This document shows positions 36,271-45,484 of a stretch of DNA of 64,000 bases, piece after piece. A program made the translations under genes and the position numbers. The stretch is from Paenibacillus illinoisensis NBRC 15959. Its GTDB lineage: Bacteria > Bacillota > Bacilli > Paenibacillales > Paenibacillaceae. The stretch is from positions 372,001-436,000 of the forward strand of contig NZ_BIME01000003.1 of the NCBI RefSeq assembly GCF_004000925.1, in the 5' to 3' direction. Within the stretch, counting starts at the first letter, position 1. Every line of letters begins with the position of its first letter. The notes beneath the pieces are model-generated. The model was not told where the DNA came from. It made no database searches and saw only the letters and a list, made by a program, of their open reading frames with translations.

Positions 36271-38847
36271 TTACTCAGCCCGATCGGATTCTTCCACCTG
36301 TGGGGTCTTTTTGGCCTGAGCTTCCTCCATCCGACTGGATACCTTCTGATACAGATACGAAATGCCCAGCAATAACACACCGAAGCTAAAGTAGGCGATG
36401 ATTTTGCTGCCCGTTGTCAGCAAACCAACATCGTAGAACACCATTTTCCCCGTGGAGAACAAGGTCAGACCGAGTCCGAGACGACGAATCATGACGTACC
36501 TTCTACGGAATCCGTACGCAATATAGAGAATCGCAAGCAGCAGATACATCAAGCTGAACATCAGACCGATGTCTCCCCATTGAAACTGCACCGTCAGGAA
36601 GACCGTGATGACACCCAGCAGGTAGATTCCCGCAATGACCGGGTACCACTCCACGCTCTTGAACTGTCCGCGTATGCCCGCAATCAGCAAGTCTCTTCCA
36701 GCGAAAAACACACCAATATTAAAAATAATCAAAACCAGCAGTCCCACAATCTCCGCAGCCGTATGCTGCTCAGCTCCCGGACCGAGTGCCGGCATGGACA
36801 ACGTTACAGCAAGTGCAATACAGCAGCCTGCTGCATGCAGAAAGGTTGTGTAGTACCTCACCATCTGGTCATGAAATAACTTAGCTTTGCTTAAGCCATA
36901 TGCCAGCGCGATGGTTAATGCAGCAAACATCAGCCATTTGTAGAACAAGTAGAGCAGGAAGGTCCCATCCACCGCTCGGGTATAGAGTTCATTAGACTCG
37001 TATAGAACATATATCCACAGGTTGCCGAGGGTAACGTACTTGAATATATTCAGCGCGCCAAGCTCCAACACACTGTGATGAATATTGGTTTTGGACAATA
37101 TCCCTTTCCCGCTGCCAACCATGGCATAATACGATGTAATCAAAAGCGCACCCAGTGTAATGCAGGAGTATTTCAGCATAAAATAGGATTGCTCTCCCAC
37201 CATGTACAGCACCAGCACATCATAATATACGAAAGTGAACACGCACAGGAGCACAACGCCCCATCCTGCACGTTCTACCGACCTGAACTGTTTCAGATGA
37301 CCTAGGATAACAAGCAAAATCCCCTCAATTAGCCATCCCATGGACAGCCACTTTGCCCCAAATTGGAACGGAATCATGAGGATGGCAAAGGTCAAAGACG
37401 TGATATAGAACAATAGTATGGTTTGTTTCTCCTGAACCATATTGCGCTGTACCCACCCGGCGAGTCCAAGATACACCAGGGAGAATATAAGCGCCAGCAA
37501 TCCCTGCGCATCCTCCCAGCCTTCTGCGTCAAAGAGTACATACAGCATCAGACAGCTGATGCTCGTATTCATGGCCAGCAGGGCGAAGTCCCACCAGGTC
37601 AGCTTAACCCGATGTTTGAATGGATACGCGAGTGTAATTCCCAGATATAATGCAAACGTAGCAACCGAATACACCATGCCCACAATGTTGTTCGGCGATA
37701 GCCACAAGAGGATTAACATGGACGGTGTATTAAACAGAAAACTGATATAATGCACGATCGGCCAACGTTTGCCGAAGGAAATAAGTACAATAATGCCGTT
37801 AAGAAGCAGCAAATAGACCATGGCAACATATACGGAGTTCCCGCTGAGACCGAAATAGGCCATATACGAGAACAAAGGTAGATAACCGCCTACCAGACCA
37901 AGTGAACAGATCGTCCTCGACTTATATCTTAGCGATAACAGGACGGACACCGCCGATACAAGGACAGAAAGTCCAAGACCCGTATATAGACCGATAATAT
38001 GGAGCAGAAAATAACTGTAAAAAATAGAGCCGAAGAGTACCGAAATTCCGCCTCCAAGCAAGCCCATCGCAAACGTCTGACTTTTCCGCCGAAACAGCCA
38101 CTCTCCCCCGGCGAGCATCAGCATGCCGAGCAGGAAGAACGCACCGCCCTTCATTTCATCATTGAACCACGTGGAATACGAATACTGGAACGCTGCACCA
38201 ACGCCAAGAATAATAAGCAGGATGGCGACCTTGTTGATCCAGCTTAGCCCGATCTTCATCTCCATCCGGTTCTGACGAATCCGGCGCTGAATGGTTTCTT
38301 CACTCAAACCTTCCTCCGCCATATGCTCATAGCCAAGCTGCATCTGCTGCCGAACCGCTTCTTCCCGTTCCTGCAGCGTTTGTCTATGCCGTTCGATGCG
38401 TTCCTTCACCTCTGCGGCAAGATAAGCAATCCTCTCCTTGAACTCCATCGCATCTTCCTGAAGCTCCTCCGAAGCCTTATTGAATAGAGCGTTCATGTTG
38501 ATTTGGGTACGATGTTCGTGAGCTTCCAACCGGTCATTATGTACACCTGTTTTTCCGCGGAAGTATGTCTCCATTTTCTCCTGGGATACGCGAATAAGAT
38601 TCAGCTTCTCATCCAGCATCTGTTCGGACAACGCCATCCGAAGCCGGGCATTCTCTTCCTCCATCTTGCGTGCACGTGCCTCGATCTGAAGCAGCTTCAG
38701 CTCGTGTGCACCCACCTGCTCACGAAGCTGTTCATTCTGCACAATCAGGTCATCCGACTCATAGTCCTGAAGCAGCGTGTTGTATTCCTTCACCAGCTGC
38801 CTTTGCTGTTGCTGAACCTGGCGAAGTCGGTCCTTGAAGTCCTTCAT
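36271..38847 (-). CDS. DUF2339 large polytopic membrane protein
   Basis: The 858-residue protein has a long N-terminal coiled coil (about 1-195, heptad-rich with Glu, Gln and Arg) followed by about 20 closely packed membrane helices from residue 205 to 840. The first helix pair reads INKVAILLIILGVGAAFQYSY. This is the DUF2339 pattern, and its function is unknown. ATG 38847 follows GGAGGAGCC. The short charged tail is cytosolic. It is monocistronic. Confidence 0.87.
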   Translation of the reverse strand: MKDFKDRLRQVQQQQRQLVKEYNTLLQDYESDDLIVQNEQLREQVGAHELKLLQIEARARKMEEENARLRMALSEQMLDEKLNLIRVSQEKMETYFRGKTGVHNDRLEAHEHRTQINMNALFNKASEELQEDAMEFKERIAYLAAEVKERIERHRQTLQEREEAVRQQMQLGYEHMAEEGLSEETIQRRIRQNRMEMKIGLSWINKVAILLIILGVGAAFQYSYSTWFNDEMKGGAFFLLGMLMLAGGEWLFRRKSQTFAMGLLGGGISVLFGSIFYSYFLLHIIGLYTGLGLSVLVSAVSVLLSLRYKSRTICSLGLVGGYLPLFSYMAYFGLSGNSVYVAMVYLLLLNGIIVLISFGKRWPIVHYISFLFNTPSMLILLWLSPNNIVGMVYSVATFALYLGITLAYPFKHRVKLTWWDFALLAMNTSISCLMLYVLFDAEGWEDAQGLLALIFSLVYLGLAGWVQRNMVQEKQTILLFYITSLTFAILMIPFQFGAKWLSMGWLIEGILLVILGHLKQFRSVERAGWGVVLLCVFTFVYYDVLVLYMVGEQSYFMLKYSCITLGALLITSYYAMVGSGKGILSKTNIHHSVLELGALNIFKYVTLGNLWIYVLYESNELYTRAVDGTFLLYLFYKWLMFAALTIALAYGLSKAKLFHDQMVRYYTTFLHAAGCCIALAVTLSMPALGPGAEQHTAAEIVGLLVLIIFNIGVFFAGRDLLIAGIRGQFKSVEWYPVIAGIYLLGVITVFLTVQFQWGDIGLMFSLMYLLLAILYIAYGFRRRYVMIRRLGLGLTLFSTGKMVFYDVGLLTTGSKIIAYFSFGVLLLGISYLYQKVSSRMEEAQAKKTPQVEESDRAE

Positions 38848-38953
38848 AAGGCTCCTCCATTGGTTGATGTTGATGTGTTTACCTATATTTTACTATATAT
38901 ATGCCATGAAATGATCTTATAGATTGAGATTGGTGCAATAAATGCACAGCAAA

Positions 38954-38985
38954 AACCCCGGGAAGCAAGCACGCTTCTCGGGGTT
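38954..38985 (-). terminator. Terminator after the LCP gene
   Basis: AACCCCGGGAAGC pairs with GCTTCTCGGGGTT (one wobble). On the minus strand the stem runs into GGGGTTTTTGC. Confidence 0.85.
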
Positions 38986-39019
38986 ACACCATTTAAAATA
39001 ATTCTACATGATAAACGCT

Positions 39020-40063
39020 TTATGCGGCATCTTTCTCTTCCCCATCTGCGGATTCGGGTTCGATGATTTCGGTGGCATCCGGGTCCAGCCAATTGCTTAG
39101 CATGGTCCGTACATGCTGCAGATCATCCTCCGATAGATCATAATACCAAGTTCCACTGCGGGTTGAGCCTTCACCTTTCAGCATATAGTTGCTGATTGTT
39201 GGCGCGCTGTCTTTCATATATAAGGACTCGGCAAAGTTCACGATGAAATCCGAGCTCATGTTGGTTGTAAAATTCGATCCGGCAATCTTGATGACGTCCG
39301 GGATCTTGGTCAGATTTTTGACCTCCAATGCACGATTCATGAACGCGCTCAGGAAAATCCGGTGACGCATCGTCCGGTTAAAATCGGAGTCTTCCCGGTA
39401 TCTGACATAGCCAAGCGCTTCTTCGCCGCTATAGATGGGTTTGTTTGCTTCCACAAACAGCTTCTCATGACTCTTGAGTTTGTTCTCGATATTTTTCTTG
39501 ATCGGCAGCTCAACGCCGCCAACCGCATCGACAATATCCTTGAGTCCGTTAAAATTAATCGCGGCATAGAAGTCCACCTTGTTCCCCAGCAGATTCTCCA
39601 CCGTATCCATAGCCATCTTGGCTTCGCCATGGGCATAGGCTGAATTAATCTTCGATTTCACATCCCGACCGACAATCTCGGTATAGGAGTCTCGCGGAAT
39701 GGACAGCAGCAGCACTTTATTGTCTTCCGGACGCACGACGGAATAGATGATTGTATCCGAACGGCTTGGTTCATTATCCCGTTGATCAATCCCCAGCAGC
39801 AGTAGCGAGAAAGGGTCAGTGTGTTGTACCACAGGGACTTCTGCGTTCTGATCTCCAACCGGTTTGAAGGAATCATCAAGCGCTTCCTTCACCGTACCGG
39901 AGGCAAATAGGTTAAATGCCAGCAGTACAAGTTGTTTTTGGTAGACATATCCGAGTCCTCCCAGCACGATCAGCACGCTTAGGGTAATGATTAGAGGTTT
40001 CTTCCATCTCTTCTTCGGTTTCTTCGGCTTCCGGCGGGTTAAATGTGCAGCACTGTTTTCCAT
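39020..40063 (-). CDS. LytR-CpsA-Psr family cell-wall glycopolymer ligase
   Basis: The 347-residue membrane-anchored enzyme has a basic cytosolic N-terminus (RRKPKKPKKRWKKP), one helix (about 23-43) and an extracellular LCP domain with RSDTIIYSVV, LLLSIPRDSY, INSAYAHG and VDFYAAINFNGLKDIVDAVGGVE. The family transfers undecaprenyl-linked teichoic acid or capsule chains to peptidoglycan. ATG 40063 is chosen (AAAGGAG 5 bases away); the adjoining ATG 40066 is equally in frame. The acidic tail after residue 325 is variable. Confidence 0.92.
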   Translation of the reverse strand: MENSAAHLTRRKPKKPKKRWKKPLIITLSVLIVLGGLGYVYQKQLVLLAFNLFASGTVKEALDDSFKPVGDQNAEVPVVQHTDPFSLLLLGIDQRDNEPSRSDTIIYSVVRPEDNKVLLLSIPRDSYTEIVGRDVKSKINSAYAHGEAKMAMDTVENLLGNKVDFYAAINFNGLKDIVDAVGGVELPIKKNIENKLKSHEKLFVEANKPIYSGEEALGYVRYREDSDFNRTMRHRIFLSAFMNRALEVKNLTKIPDVIKIAGSNFTTNMSSDFIVNFAESLYMKDSAPTISNYMLKGEGSTRSGTWYYDLSEDDLQHVRTMLSNWLDPDATEIIEPESADGEEKDAA

Positions 40064-40178
40064 CATATCTCCTTTAATAACGGGTTCTTAGAATCATTTA
40101 ACTATATTAATAACACGTTTTCAATAGATTGCGTTATAATCTGCTATACAAGAACTGACACAGAAGGAGCGATGATGA

Positions 40179-41153
40179 ATGGAATATCGACGTTTGGGCA
40201 ACAGCGGCTTGCGTGTATCTGCACTTGGACTCGGCACGAATGCTTTTGGTAAACGTGCAGATGACGCGGCTTCGACCCGTATTATTCATGCAGCACTGGA
40301 TCAGGGAATCAACTTTATCGATACCGCCAACATCTACGCCGGAACCGAATCGGAACGGATTATTGGACAGGCCCTGCAGGGGCGGAGGGAAAACGCTGTG
40401 CTTGCAACCAAGGCCGGACTTCCCCGGCATGATGGTCCGCATGGGCGGGGTTCCTCCCGCTATCATTTGCAGCAAGAACTGGAACAGAGCCTCCGGCGTC
40501 TGCAGACGGACTACGTGGATCTGTATCAGATCCACACGTTTGATCCGCACACTCCGCTGGAGGAAACCTTGCGAACGCTGGACGATATGGTGTCCTCCGG
40601 TAAAGTTCGCTATATCGGGGCCTCCAACTATGCAGCCTGGGAACTCATGAAAGCTCTTGGCATCAGCGAACTGAAAGGTCATGTGCGCTATATTTCCACT
40701 CAAACCAGCTACTCCCTGGCAGACCGCACCCCAGAGCTGGAACTTGTCCCAATGTGTCTTGATCAAGGTGTCGGAATCATTCCCTATTTCCCACTTGCGG
40801 GCGGCATTCTGACTGGCAAATATAATGGACAAGCAGGTATTCCTTCGGGCTCCCGAGCGGATACGGATCCATCCTTCAACCGGTTCCTATTGGAACACAA
40901 TGTCAGATTAGGAGAGCAGATAAGTGAGAAAGCATTAGAATACGGCTGCTCTCCAAGTGTTCTATCACTTGCCTGGTTGCTGGCTCGGCCAGCTGTTTCA
41001 ACGGTTATCGTTGGGGCCACGCGTACCGAGCAGCTGGAGCATAACCTGGCTAGTTTAAGCCTGGAGCTTACGCCAGACATGATCACGGAGCTGGATCAAC
41101 TTAGTGACTCGTTCCGTCATGGCGAGCCGTTCGCGGCATATCGACTGGAATAG
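40179..41153 (+). CDS. Aldo/keto reductase (YhdN / Kv-beta-like group)
   Basis: The 324-residue TIM-barrel oxidoreductase has the NADPH-enzyme tetrad in FIDTANIYAGTESE (Asp, Tyr), ATKAG (Lys) and LYQIHTFD (His). C-terminal cofactor contacts lie in VSTVIVGATRTEQLEHN. The MEYRRLGNSGLRVSALGLGTNAFG start is typical of the AKR11/AKR13-like cytosolic enzymes. RBS AAGGAG precedes ATG 40179. It diverges from the LCP gene and ends at a strong hairpin. Confidence 0.92.
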   Translation: MEYRRLGNSGLRVSALGLGTNAFGKRADDAASTRIIHAALDQGINFIDTANIYAGTESERIIGQALQGRRENAVLATKAGLPRHDGPHGRGSSRYHLQQELEQSLRRLQTDYVDLYQIHTFDPHTPLEETLRTLDDMVSSGKVRYIGASNYAAWELMKALGISELKGHVRYISTQTSYSLADRTPELELVPMCLDQGVGIIPYFPLAGGILTGKYNGQAGIPSGSRADTDPSFNRFLLEHNVRLGEQISEKALEYGCSPSVLSLAWLLARPAVSTVIVGATRTEQLEHNLASLSLELTPDMITELDQLSDSFRHGEPFAAYRLE

Positions 41154-41164
41154 AAGTTTACAAA

Positions 41165-41197
41165 AAAACCTCCCCGGCTCACTCTCGGGGAGGTTTT
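41165..41197 (+). terminator. Terminator after the aldo/keto reductase gene
   Basis: AAAACCTCCCCG pairs with CGGGGAGGTTTT around a nine-base loop. Confidence 0.88.
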
Positions 41198-41297
41198 CAT
41201 TGTCTGTATGTAGAAGGCCAGGTGCCAACTCATCTTACCTTGCTTCGATGGGTATATCATCTATGAGTTCAATAAATGGTGGGATGCCATAGAGCGA

Positions 41298-41753
41298 CTA
41301 TTCCGATTTATGTTTGATAAGCTCCCGCATAATCTCCATATACTCTTCCTTATGATCGCTTACCAGGTCAAAGAATTGTCTGTCAGCCTCTTCAACTAGC
41401 TGGATTCCCCGATTGGCCAGTTCCGTGCCTTCGGGCGTTGTAGTAATAATGTTCGCACGGGTATCGGTCTGATGGCGACTGCGATGGATCAATCCCCGCT
41501 TTTCAAGCGCTCGAAGAACCTGAGAGGTCACATTCACATCCACGTTGGCAAAATGCGCAAGCTGAACCTGCGTTACGCCCTTCCCTTCCGTATCTCTCTC
41601 ATTCAGCCATAAGCAGCCATGCAGAAGTACAAATTGCGGCAGGGTTAATCCCAATGGATCAAGCACCCTGCGCACTTCCTTCTGCCACATCGTTGTAACC
41701 TGCCACAGCAGGTGTCCTGGACTTTCATGTGCGTTTTTATACTGTGAACTCAT
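41298..41753 (-). CDS. MarR-family transcriptional regulator
   Basis: The 151-residue protein has a MarR winged helix: VTQVQLAHFANVDVNVTSQVLRALEKRGLIHR and the wing TDTRANIITTTPEG. It has one Cys (near residue 46), so a thiol switch is possible but not shown. GGAGG precedes ATG 41753. It stands alone between the aldo/keto reductase and AIM24 genes, and its targets are unknown. Confidence 0.88.
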   Translation of the reverse strand: MSSQYKNAHESPGHLLWQVTTMWQKEVRRVLDPLGLTLPQFVLLHGCLWLNERDTEGKGVTQVQLAHFANVDVNVTSQVLRALEKRGLIHRSRHQTDTRANIITTTPEGTELANRGIQLVEEADRQFFDLVSDHKEEYMEIMRELIKHKSE

Positions 41754-41835
41754 CTCATTTATTCCTCCATCACTGATGCCTTGGGACTTGTTGTATGCCG
41801 TGCATTGTAGAGATAATCGGATGACTGACTGATCG

Positions 41836-42513
41836 TCAGCGGGAAGGGATGATCTGCTTCACCCATTGTCCGAATCCCTGCGGATTGCGGCTCTGGATCA
41901 GGACTGTGCCCTCACCTCTGAATCGGCATACCAGTCCTTCACCACTGGTCACACTGGATAACCAGCCCTGCGATGCTTTTTCGATATGATACTCCATATA
42001 TTGAGGCCAGGCAACCAGATGCGCGTTATCCACAATGACTTCTTCTCCCGCTGCCAGATGAATGGCGTGAATTGCACCATAAGAAGACAGGAATACCGTG
42101 CCTCTTCCGCTGATCTCAATAATGAAGAAACCCTCCCCCGAGAAGAGGCCCTTCTTCAGGTTTTGCATTTTACTATTTACCTGGATGCCTTCCGTCCCCG
42201 CCAAAAAGCCATCCTTCTGCACATACAGCGAATAGGAGCCATCCAGTTCAACAGCCTCCACACCGCCCATGGTGGAAGGTGACAGCAAGATTTCTGCAGG
42301 TCCTCCTGCAGCGGTTAACTCTTGAAAGAAGAACTTCTCCCCGCTGATCATTCTTCCAATTCCGGCAAACATGCCACCCTCCGCAGATCCCTTTAGCTGA
42401 ACCGTCGGCGTCATGGATACCATGGCGCCGCTCTCAGCCTTGAATCGCTCTCCGCGCTGTAAACGAACCTTGAGCATGGCAAAAGCACCCTCATGCAAAA
42501 TCTCGTAATTCAT
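41836..42513 (-). CDS. AIM24 / TIGR00266 family protein
   Basis: The 225-residue beta-rich protein has family signatures FKAESGAMVSMTPTVQLKGSAEGG, MISGEKFFFQELTA, FLSSYGAIHAIHLAAGEEVIVDNAHLVAW and the C-terminal RNPQGFGQWVKQI. The biochemical role is unknown; bacterial members resemble mitochondrial AIM24. ATG 42513 overlaps the stop of the HxlR gene (ATGA), so it is co-translated with that regulator. Confidence 0.88.
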   Translation of the reverse strand: MNYEILHEGAFAMLKVRLQRGERFKAESGAMVSMTPTVQLKGSAEGGMFAGIGRMISGEKFFFQELTAAGGPAEILLSPSTMGGVEAVELDGSYSLYVQKDGFLAGTEGIQVNSKMQNLKKGLFSGEGFFIIEISGRGTVFLSSYGAIHAIHLAAGEEVIVDNAHLVAWPQYMEYHIEKASQGWLSSVTSGEGLVCRFRGEGTVLIQSRNPQGFGQWVKQIIPSR

Positions 42514-42908
42514 TGCTTGATCAGCTCCTTGTTCTCATCCGAATCAAAATGGTTCAGCCCATTATCCTCGAGCATTGCGGATTTGTCTCCGTACTCCTTC
42601 ACGATGTGCTGCTCTCCCCAATTGCATAGTGCATTCAGAATCGGCTCCAGACTCCAGCCATATTCACTGAGCTCATACTCTACCTTGGGCGGGACCTGAT
42701 TATAGACGATCCGGTTCACGATTCCGTCATCCTCCAGCTCACGAAGCTGCTGGGTTAACATCTTTTGGGTAATGGCGGGCATAATACGCTTAAGATCACT
42801 GGTGCGTTTTTTGCCATGTGTGAGATGACAGAGAATGACACACTTCCACTTACCGCCGATCACCTCCAGCGTTGCCTCGACCGAGATATTGTATTTTTTT
42901 CTGTTCAT
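42510..42908 (-). CDS. HxlR-family regulator (YtcD-like)
   Basis: The 132-residue MarR-like winged-helix dimer has the HxlR signature YNISVEATLEVIGGKWKCVILC, then RTSDLKRIMPAITQKMLTQQLRELEDDGI. The two cysteines in WKCVILC could act as an electrophile sensor, as in other HxlR proteins. It closely resembles B. subtilis YtcD, and the order HxlR, MFS, aldo/keto reductase copies ytcD-ytbD-ytbE. An acidic C-terminal extension (DSDENKELIKQ) overlaps the AIM24 start. Confidence 0.9.
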   Translation of the reverse strand: MNRKKYNISVEATLEVIGGKWKCVILCHLTHGKKRTSDLKRIMPAITQKMLTQQLRELEDDGIVNRIVYNQVPPKVEYELSEYGWSLEPILNALCNWGEQHIVKEYGDKSAMLEDNGLNHFDSDENKELIKQ

Positions 42909-42960
42909 TATATGCTTCCTCCCCTAATCATCTGATGAACTTGCCGAGCTTATTTATATA

Positions 42961-42999
42961 GGCACCAAAAAGTACGTATGGTACTAAAAAGTACGTACT
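42961..42999. promoter_or_regulatory. HxlR operator: direct repeat and dyad
   Basis: AAAAAGTACGTA occurs at 42967-42978 and 42986-42997. The second copy lies in the dyad GTACT-AAAA-AGTAC. The first copy with its GGCACC prefix recurs upstream of namA (5651-5668). It is placed between the divergent HxlR and MFS genes. Confidence 0.6.
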
Positions 43000-43075
43000 A
43001 TTCATTTTATATCGAATAATTCATAATAGCATTTGCCGGTACGTAAATCTACATTCGGGGAGTTGAACAAGAAAC

Positions 43076-44263
43076 ATGGTACAAGATTCAAAACGCAGCA
43101 CCTGGGCCCTGCTCGCACTAGCCATTAGTGCGTTTGCCATCGGCACCACTGAGTTTATCAGTGTTGGACTGCTGCCACTCATTGCGGGTGACCTGGGCAT
43201 TTCCGTAACTACAGCGGGACTGACCGTTACTTTATATGCGCTCGGTGTAACCTTCGGGGCGCCCATCCTGACCTCATTAACTTCAACCGTGTCACGCAAG
43301 ACACTGTTGATGGCCATCATGGTTGTTTTCATTGCAGGCAATACGATGGCCGCGCTATCCAGTGGCATCACCATGCTGCTTATAGCCAGGATTATTTCAG
43401 CCCTGTCACATGGGGTGTTTATGTCCATCGGTTCCACTATTGCGGCTGACCTCGTGCCAGCAAACCGCCGGGCCAGTGCCATTGCGATTATGTTCTCGGG
43501 CCTGACCATCGCTACCGTTACCGGGGTGCCTCTCGGTACGCTCATCGGTCAACATTTAGGCTGGCGTGCTGCCTTTATTCTCATTGTTATTGTCGGCATC
43601 ATTGCCCTTATTGGTAATATGGTACTTGTTCCTTCCACCCTGCAGCGCGGAACACGCACAGCATTCCGTGACCAATTGAAGCTTGTAACAGGAGGAAGGC
43701 TGCTGCTGGCGTTTGCGATCACAGCGGTCGGGTATGGAGGTACATTCGTCGTCTTCACGTACCTGTCTCCGCTTCTGCATGATATCAGCGGATATTCCGA
43801 GAAAACCGTGGCAGCCATTCTGTTGTTATACGGAATCGCCATCGCGATCGGCAATATCATTGGGGGCAAAGCCGCCAACCGTAATCCGTTGAAGGCATTA
43901 TTTTATATGTTTATCGTTCAGACCATCATTCTGGGCATACTGTACTTTACCGTACCATTCAAGCTGGCAGCACTGCTCACCATTCTCGGCATGGGTCTGC
44001 TTGCCTTCATGAATGTACCCGGACTTCAGATGTATGTCGTCACACTTGCAGAACGCTATGCGCCACAGGCTAAGGATGTGGCTTCTGCCTTCAACATCGC
44101 TGCCTTTAACGCGGGTATTGCCATAGGCGCCTACCTGGGTGGGGTCATTACCGACTCCATTGGGCTCGTGCATACGACTTGGGTTGGTGCAATTATGGTT
44201 CTTGCCGCCGTTCTTCTTACAGGATGGGCCAGAGTACTTGAACGCAGATCATCAGCCGCATAA
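43076..44263 (+). CDS. MFS efflux transporter (YtbD/AraJ-like)
   Basis: The 395-residue protein has 12 predicted membrane helices and belongs to the DHA1-type drug/sugar efflux group. It starts LLALAISAFAIGTTEFISVGLLP and has the motif-A-like region TSTVSRKTLLMAIM after helix 2 and the motif-C-like stretch ATVTGVPLGTLIG. Substrates are unknown. By context it is repressed by the divergent HxlR protein and grouped with the YtbE-like reductase, suggesting export of reactive electrophiles or their products. Confidence 0.9.
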   Translation: MVQDSKRSTWALLALAISAFAIGTTEFISVGLLPLIAGDLGISVTTAGLTVTLYALGVTFGAPILTSLTSTVSRKTLLMAIMVVFIAGNTMAALSSGITMLLIARIISALSHGVFMSIGSTIAADLVPANRRASAIAIMFSGLTIATVTGVPLGTLIGQHLGWRAAFILIVIVGIIALIGNMVLVPSTLQRGTRTAFRDQLKLVTGGRLLLAFAITAVGYGGTFVVFTYLSPLLHDISGYSEKTVAAILLLYGIAIAIGNIIGGKAANRNPLKALFYMFIVQTIILGILYFTVPFKLAALLTILGMGLLAFMNVPGLQMYVVTLAERYAPQAKDVASAFNIAAFNAGIAIGAYLGGVITDSIGLVHTTWVGAIMVLAAVLLTGWARVLERRSSAA

Positions 44264-44486
44264 GCATTCGATATAAGAACAGGCTGCACCTGAAAAAATT
44301 GAATTCCCAGACTGATCACGTTCAGTGACTCATGAAGCCCTTATTTAAAGGAACCGGTTTCGCATGGTATAGTATTATAGTACGTTGGACCCTATTTAAT
44401 CTACCCTCATTTAATTTTGGGGGATCGGATTGAACGATTCGAGAGTTACTTTCTGTGAATTACGAACACACTTAGGAGGACATCAC

Positions 44487-45332
44487 ATGACAGCACAACA
44501 CTTACAATCTACAGTAGCTTTGCATAACGGCGTTCAAATGCCTTGGTTCGGACTAGGAGTATTCAAGGTAGAAGAAGGCGCAGAATTGATCGAAGCGGTC
44601 AAAAAAGCAATCCAGCATGGCTACCGCAGCATTGATACTGCCGCTATATATGGTAACGAATCCGGTGTTGGACAGGCGATTGCCGAAGCGTTGAAAGAAA
44701 ACAACCTGAAGCGCGAAGAACTGTTTGTTACATCCAAAGCCTGGACTGCAGACCTTGGATATGAAGAGACTCTTGCAGCCTTCGATACAACTTTGAACAA
44801 GCTCGGTCTGGAATATCTGGATCTGTACCTGATTCACTGGCCAAAAGCAGGCAAATACAAAGGTGCATGGAAAGCGATGGAAGAGCTCTATGCTGCAGGC
44901 CGAATCAAAGCGATTGGTGTAAGCAACTTCCAGATCCATCACCTCGAAGACCTGATGCAGGATGCCAAAGTGAAACCGATGGTTAACCAAGTCGAGTATC
45001 ATCCTCGCCTTACTCAGGTTGAACTGAAAGCCTTCTGCGAGAAACATGGTATTCAGCTTGAAGCCTGGTCCCCGCTGATGCAAGGTCAGCTGCTGGACAA
45101 CCCGGTGCTTACCGAGATTGCTTCTGCCAAAGGCAAATCCGTTGCACAAGTCATCCTGCGCTGGGATCTGCAAAACGGTGTTATCACCATTCCGAAGTCC
45201 ACTAAGGAAAATCGGATCATTGAGAACTCTTCCATCTTCGACTTTGAATTGTCCAACGATGAGATGGATCGGATCAGCGCCCTCAACGAAGATGTTCGTG
45301 TGGGACCAGACCCGGACAACTTTGATTTCTAA
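44487..45332 (+). CDS. ytbE: Aldo/keto reductase YtbE-like (AKR5 group)
   Basis: The 281-residue NADPH reductase has its tetrad in SIDTAAIYGNE (Asp, Tyr), VTSKAW (Lys) and YLIHWP (His), plus IPKSTKENRI at the cofactor site. B. subtilis YtbE (280 residues) reduces a range of aldehydes. The family start MPWFGLGVFKVEEG lies at about residue 18. ATG 44487 follows TAGGAGGA by about 7 bases; the upstream open frame is not used. It is separated from the MFS gene by 223 bases and so may have its own promoter. Confidence 0.9.
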   Translation: MTAQHLQSTVALHNGVQMPWFGLGVFKVEEGAELIEAVKKAIQHGYRSIDTAAIYGNESGVGQAIAEALKENNLKREELFVTSKAWTADLGYEETLAAFDTTLNKLGLEYLDLYLIHWPKAGKYKGAWKAMEELYAAGRIKAIGVSNFQIHHLEDLMQDAKVKPMVNQVEYHPRLTQVELKAFCEKHGIQLEAWSPLMQGQLLDNPVLTEIASAKGKSVAQVILRWDLQNGVITIPKSTKENRIIENSSIFDFELSNDEMDRISALNEDVRVGPDPDNFDF

Positions 45333-45345
45333 TTTAAATGAAGCA

Positions 45346-45389
45346 AAAAGCCTCCATTCCCTCGCTATATGCGGGGTATGGGGGCTTTT
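45346..45389. terminator. Terminator after the YtbE-like gene
   Basis: AAAAGCCTCCAT pairs with ATGGGGGCTTTT (one wobble) around a loop with an inner CCC/GGG pair. A- and T-rich flanks allow activity in both directions. Confidence 0.8.
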
Positions 45390-45447
45390 GTGTGTTGCGG
45401 TATGGAATCCTTCGGGTATGATGGAAGGCTTATTACATAGAAGACGC

Positions 45448-45477
45448 TCCCGAGTTTATCAGGAGTGTCCTCTTTTA
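45448..45477 (-). terminator. Possible terminator of the chitinase operon
   Basis: AGACGCTCC pairs with GGAGTGTCCT with wobble and mismatch. The T tract on the minus side is weak. It lies just past the chitinase stop. Confidence 0.4.
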
Positions 45478-45484
45478 CAGGTTG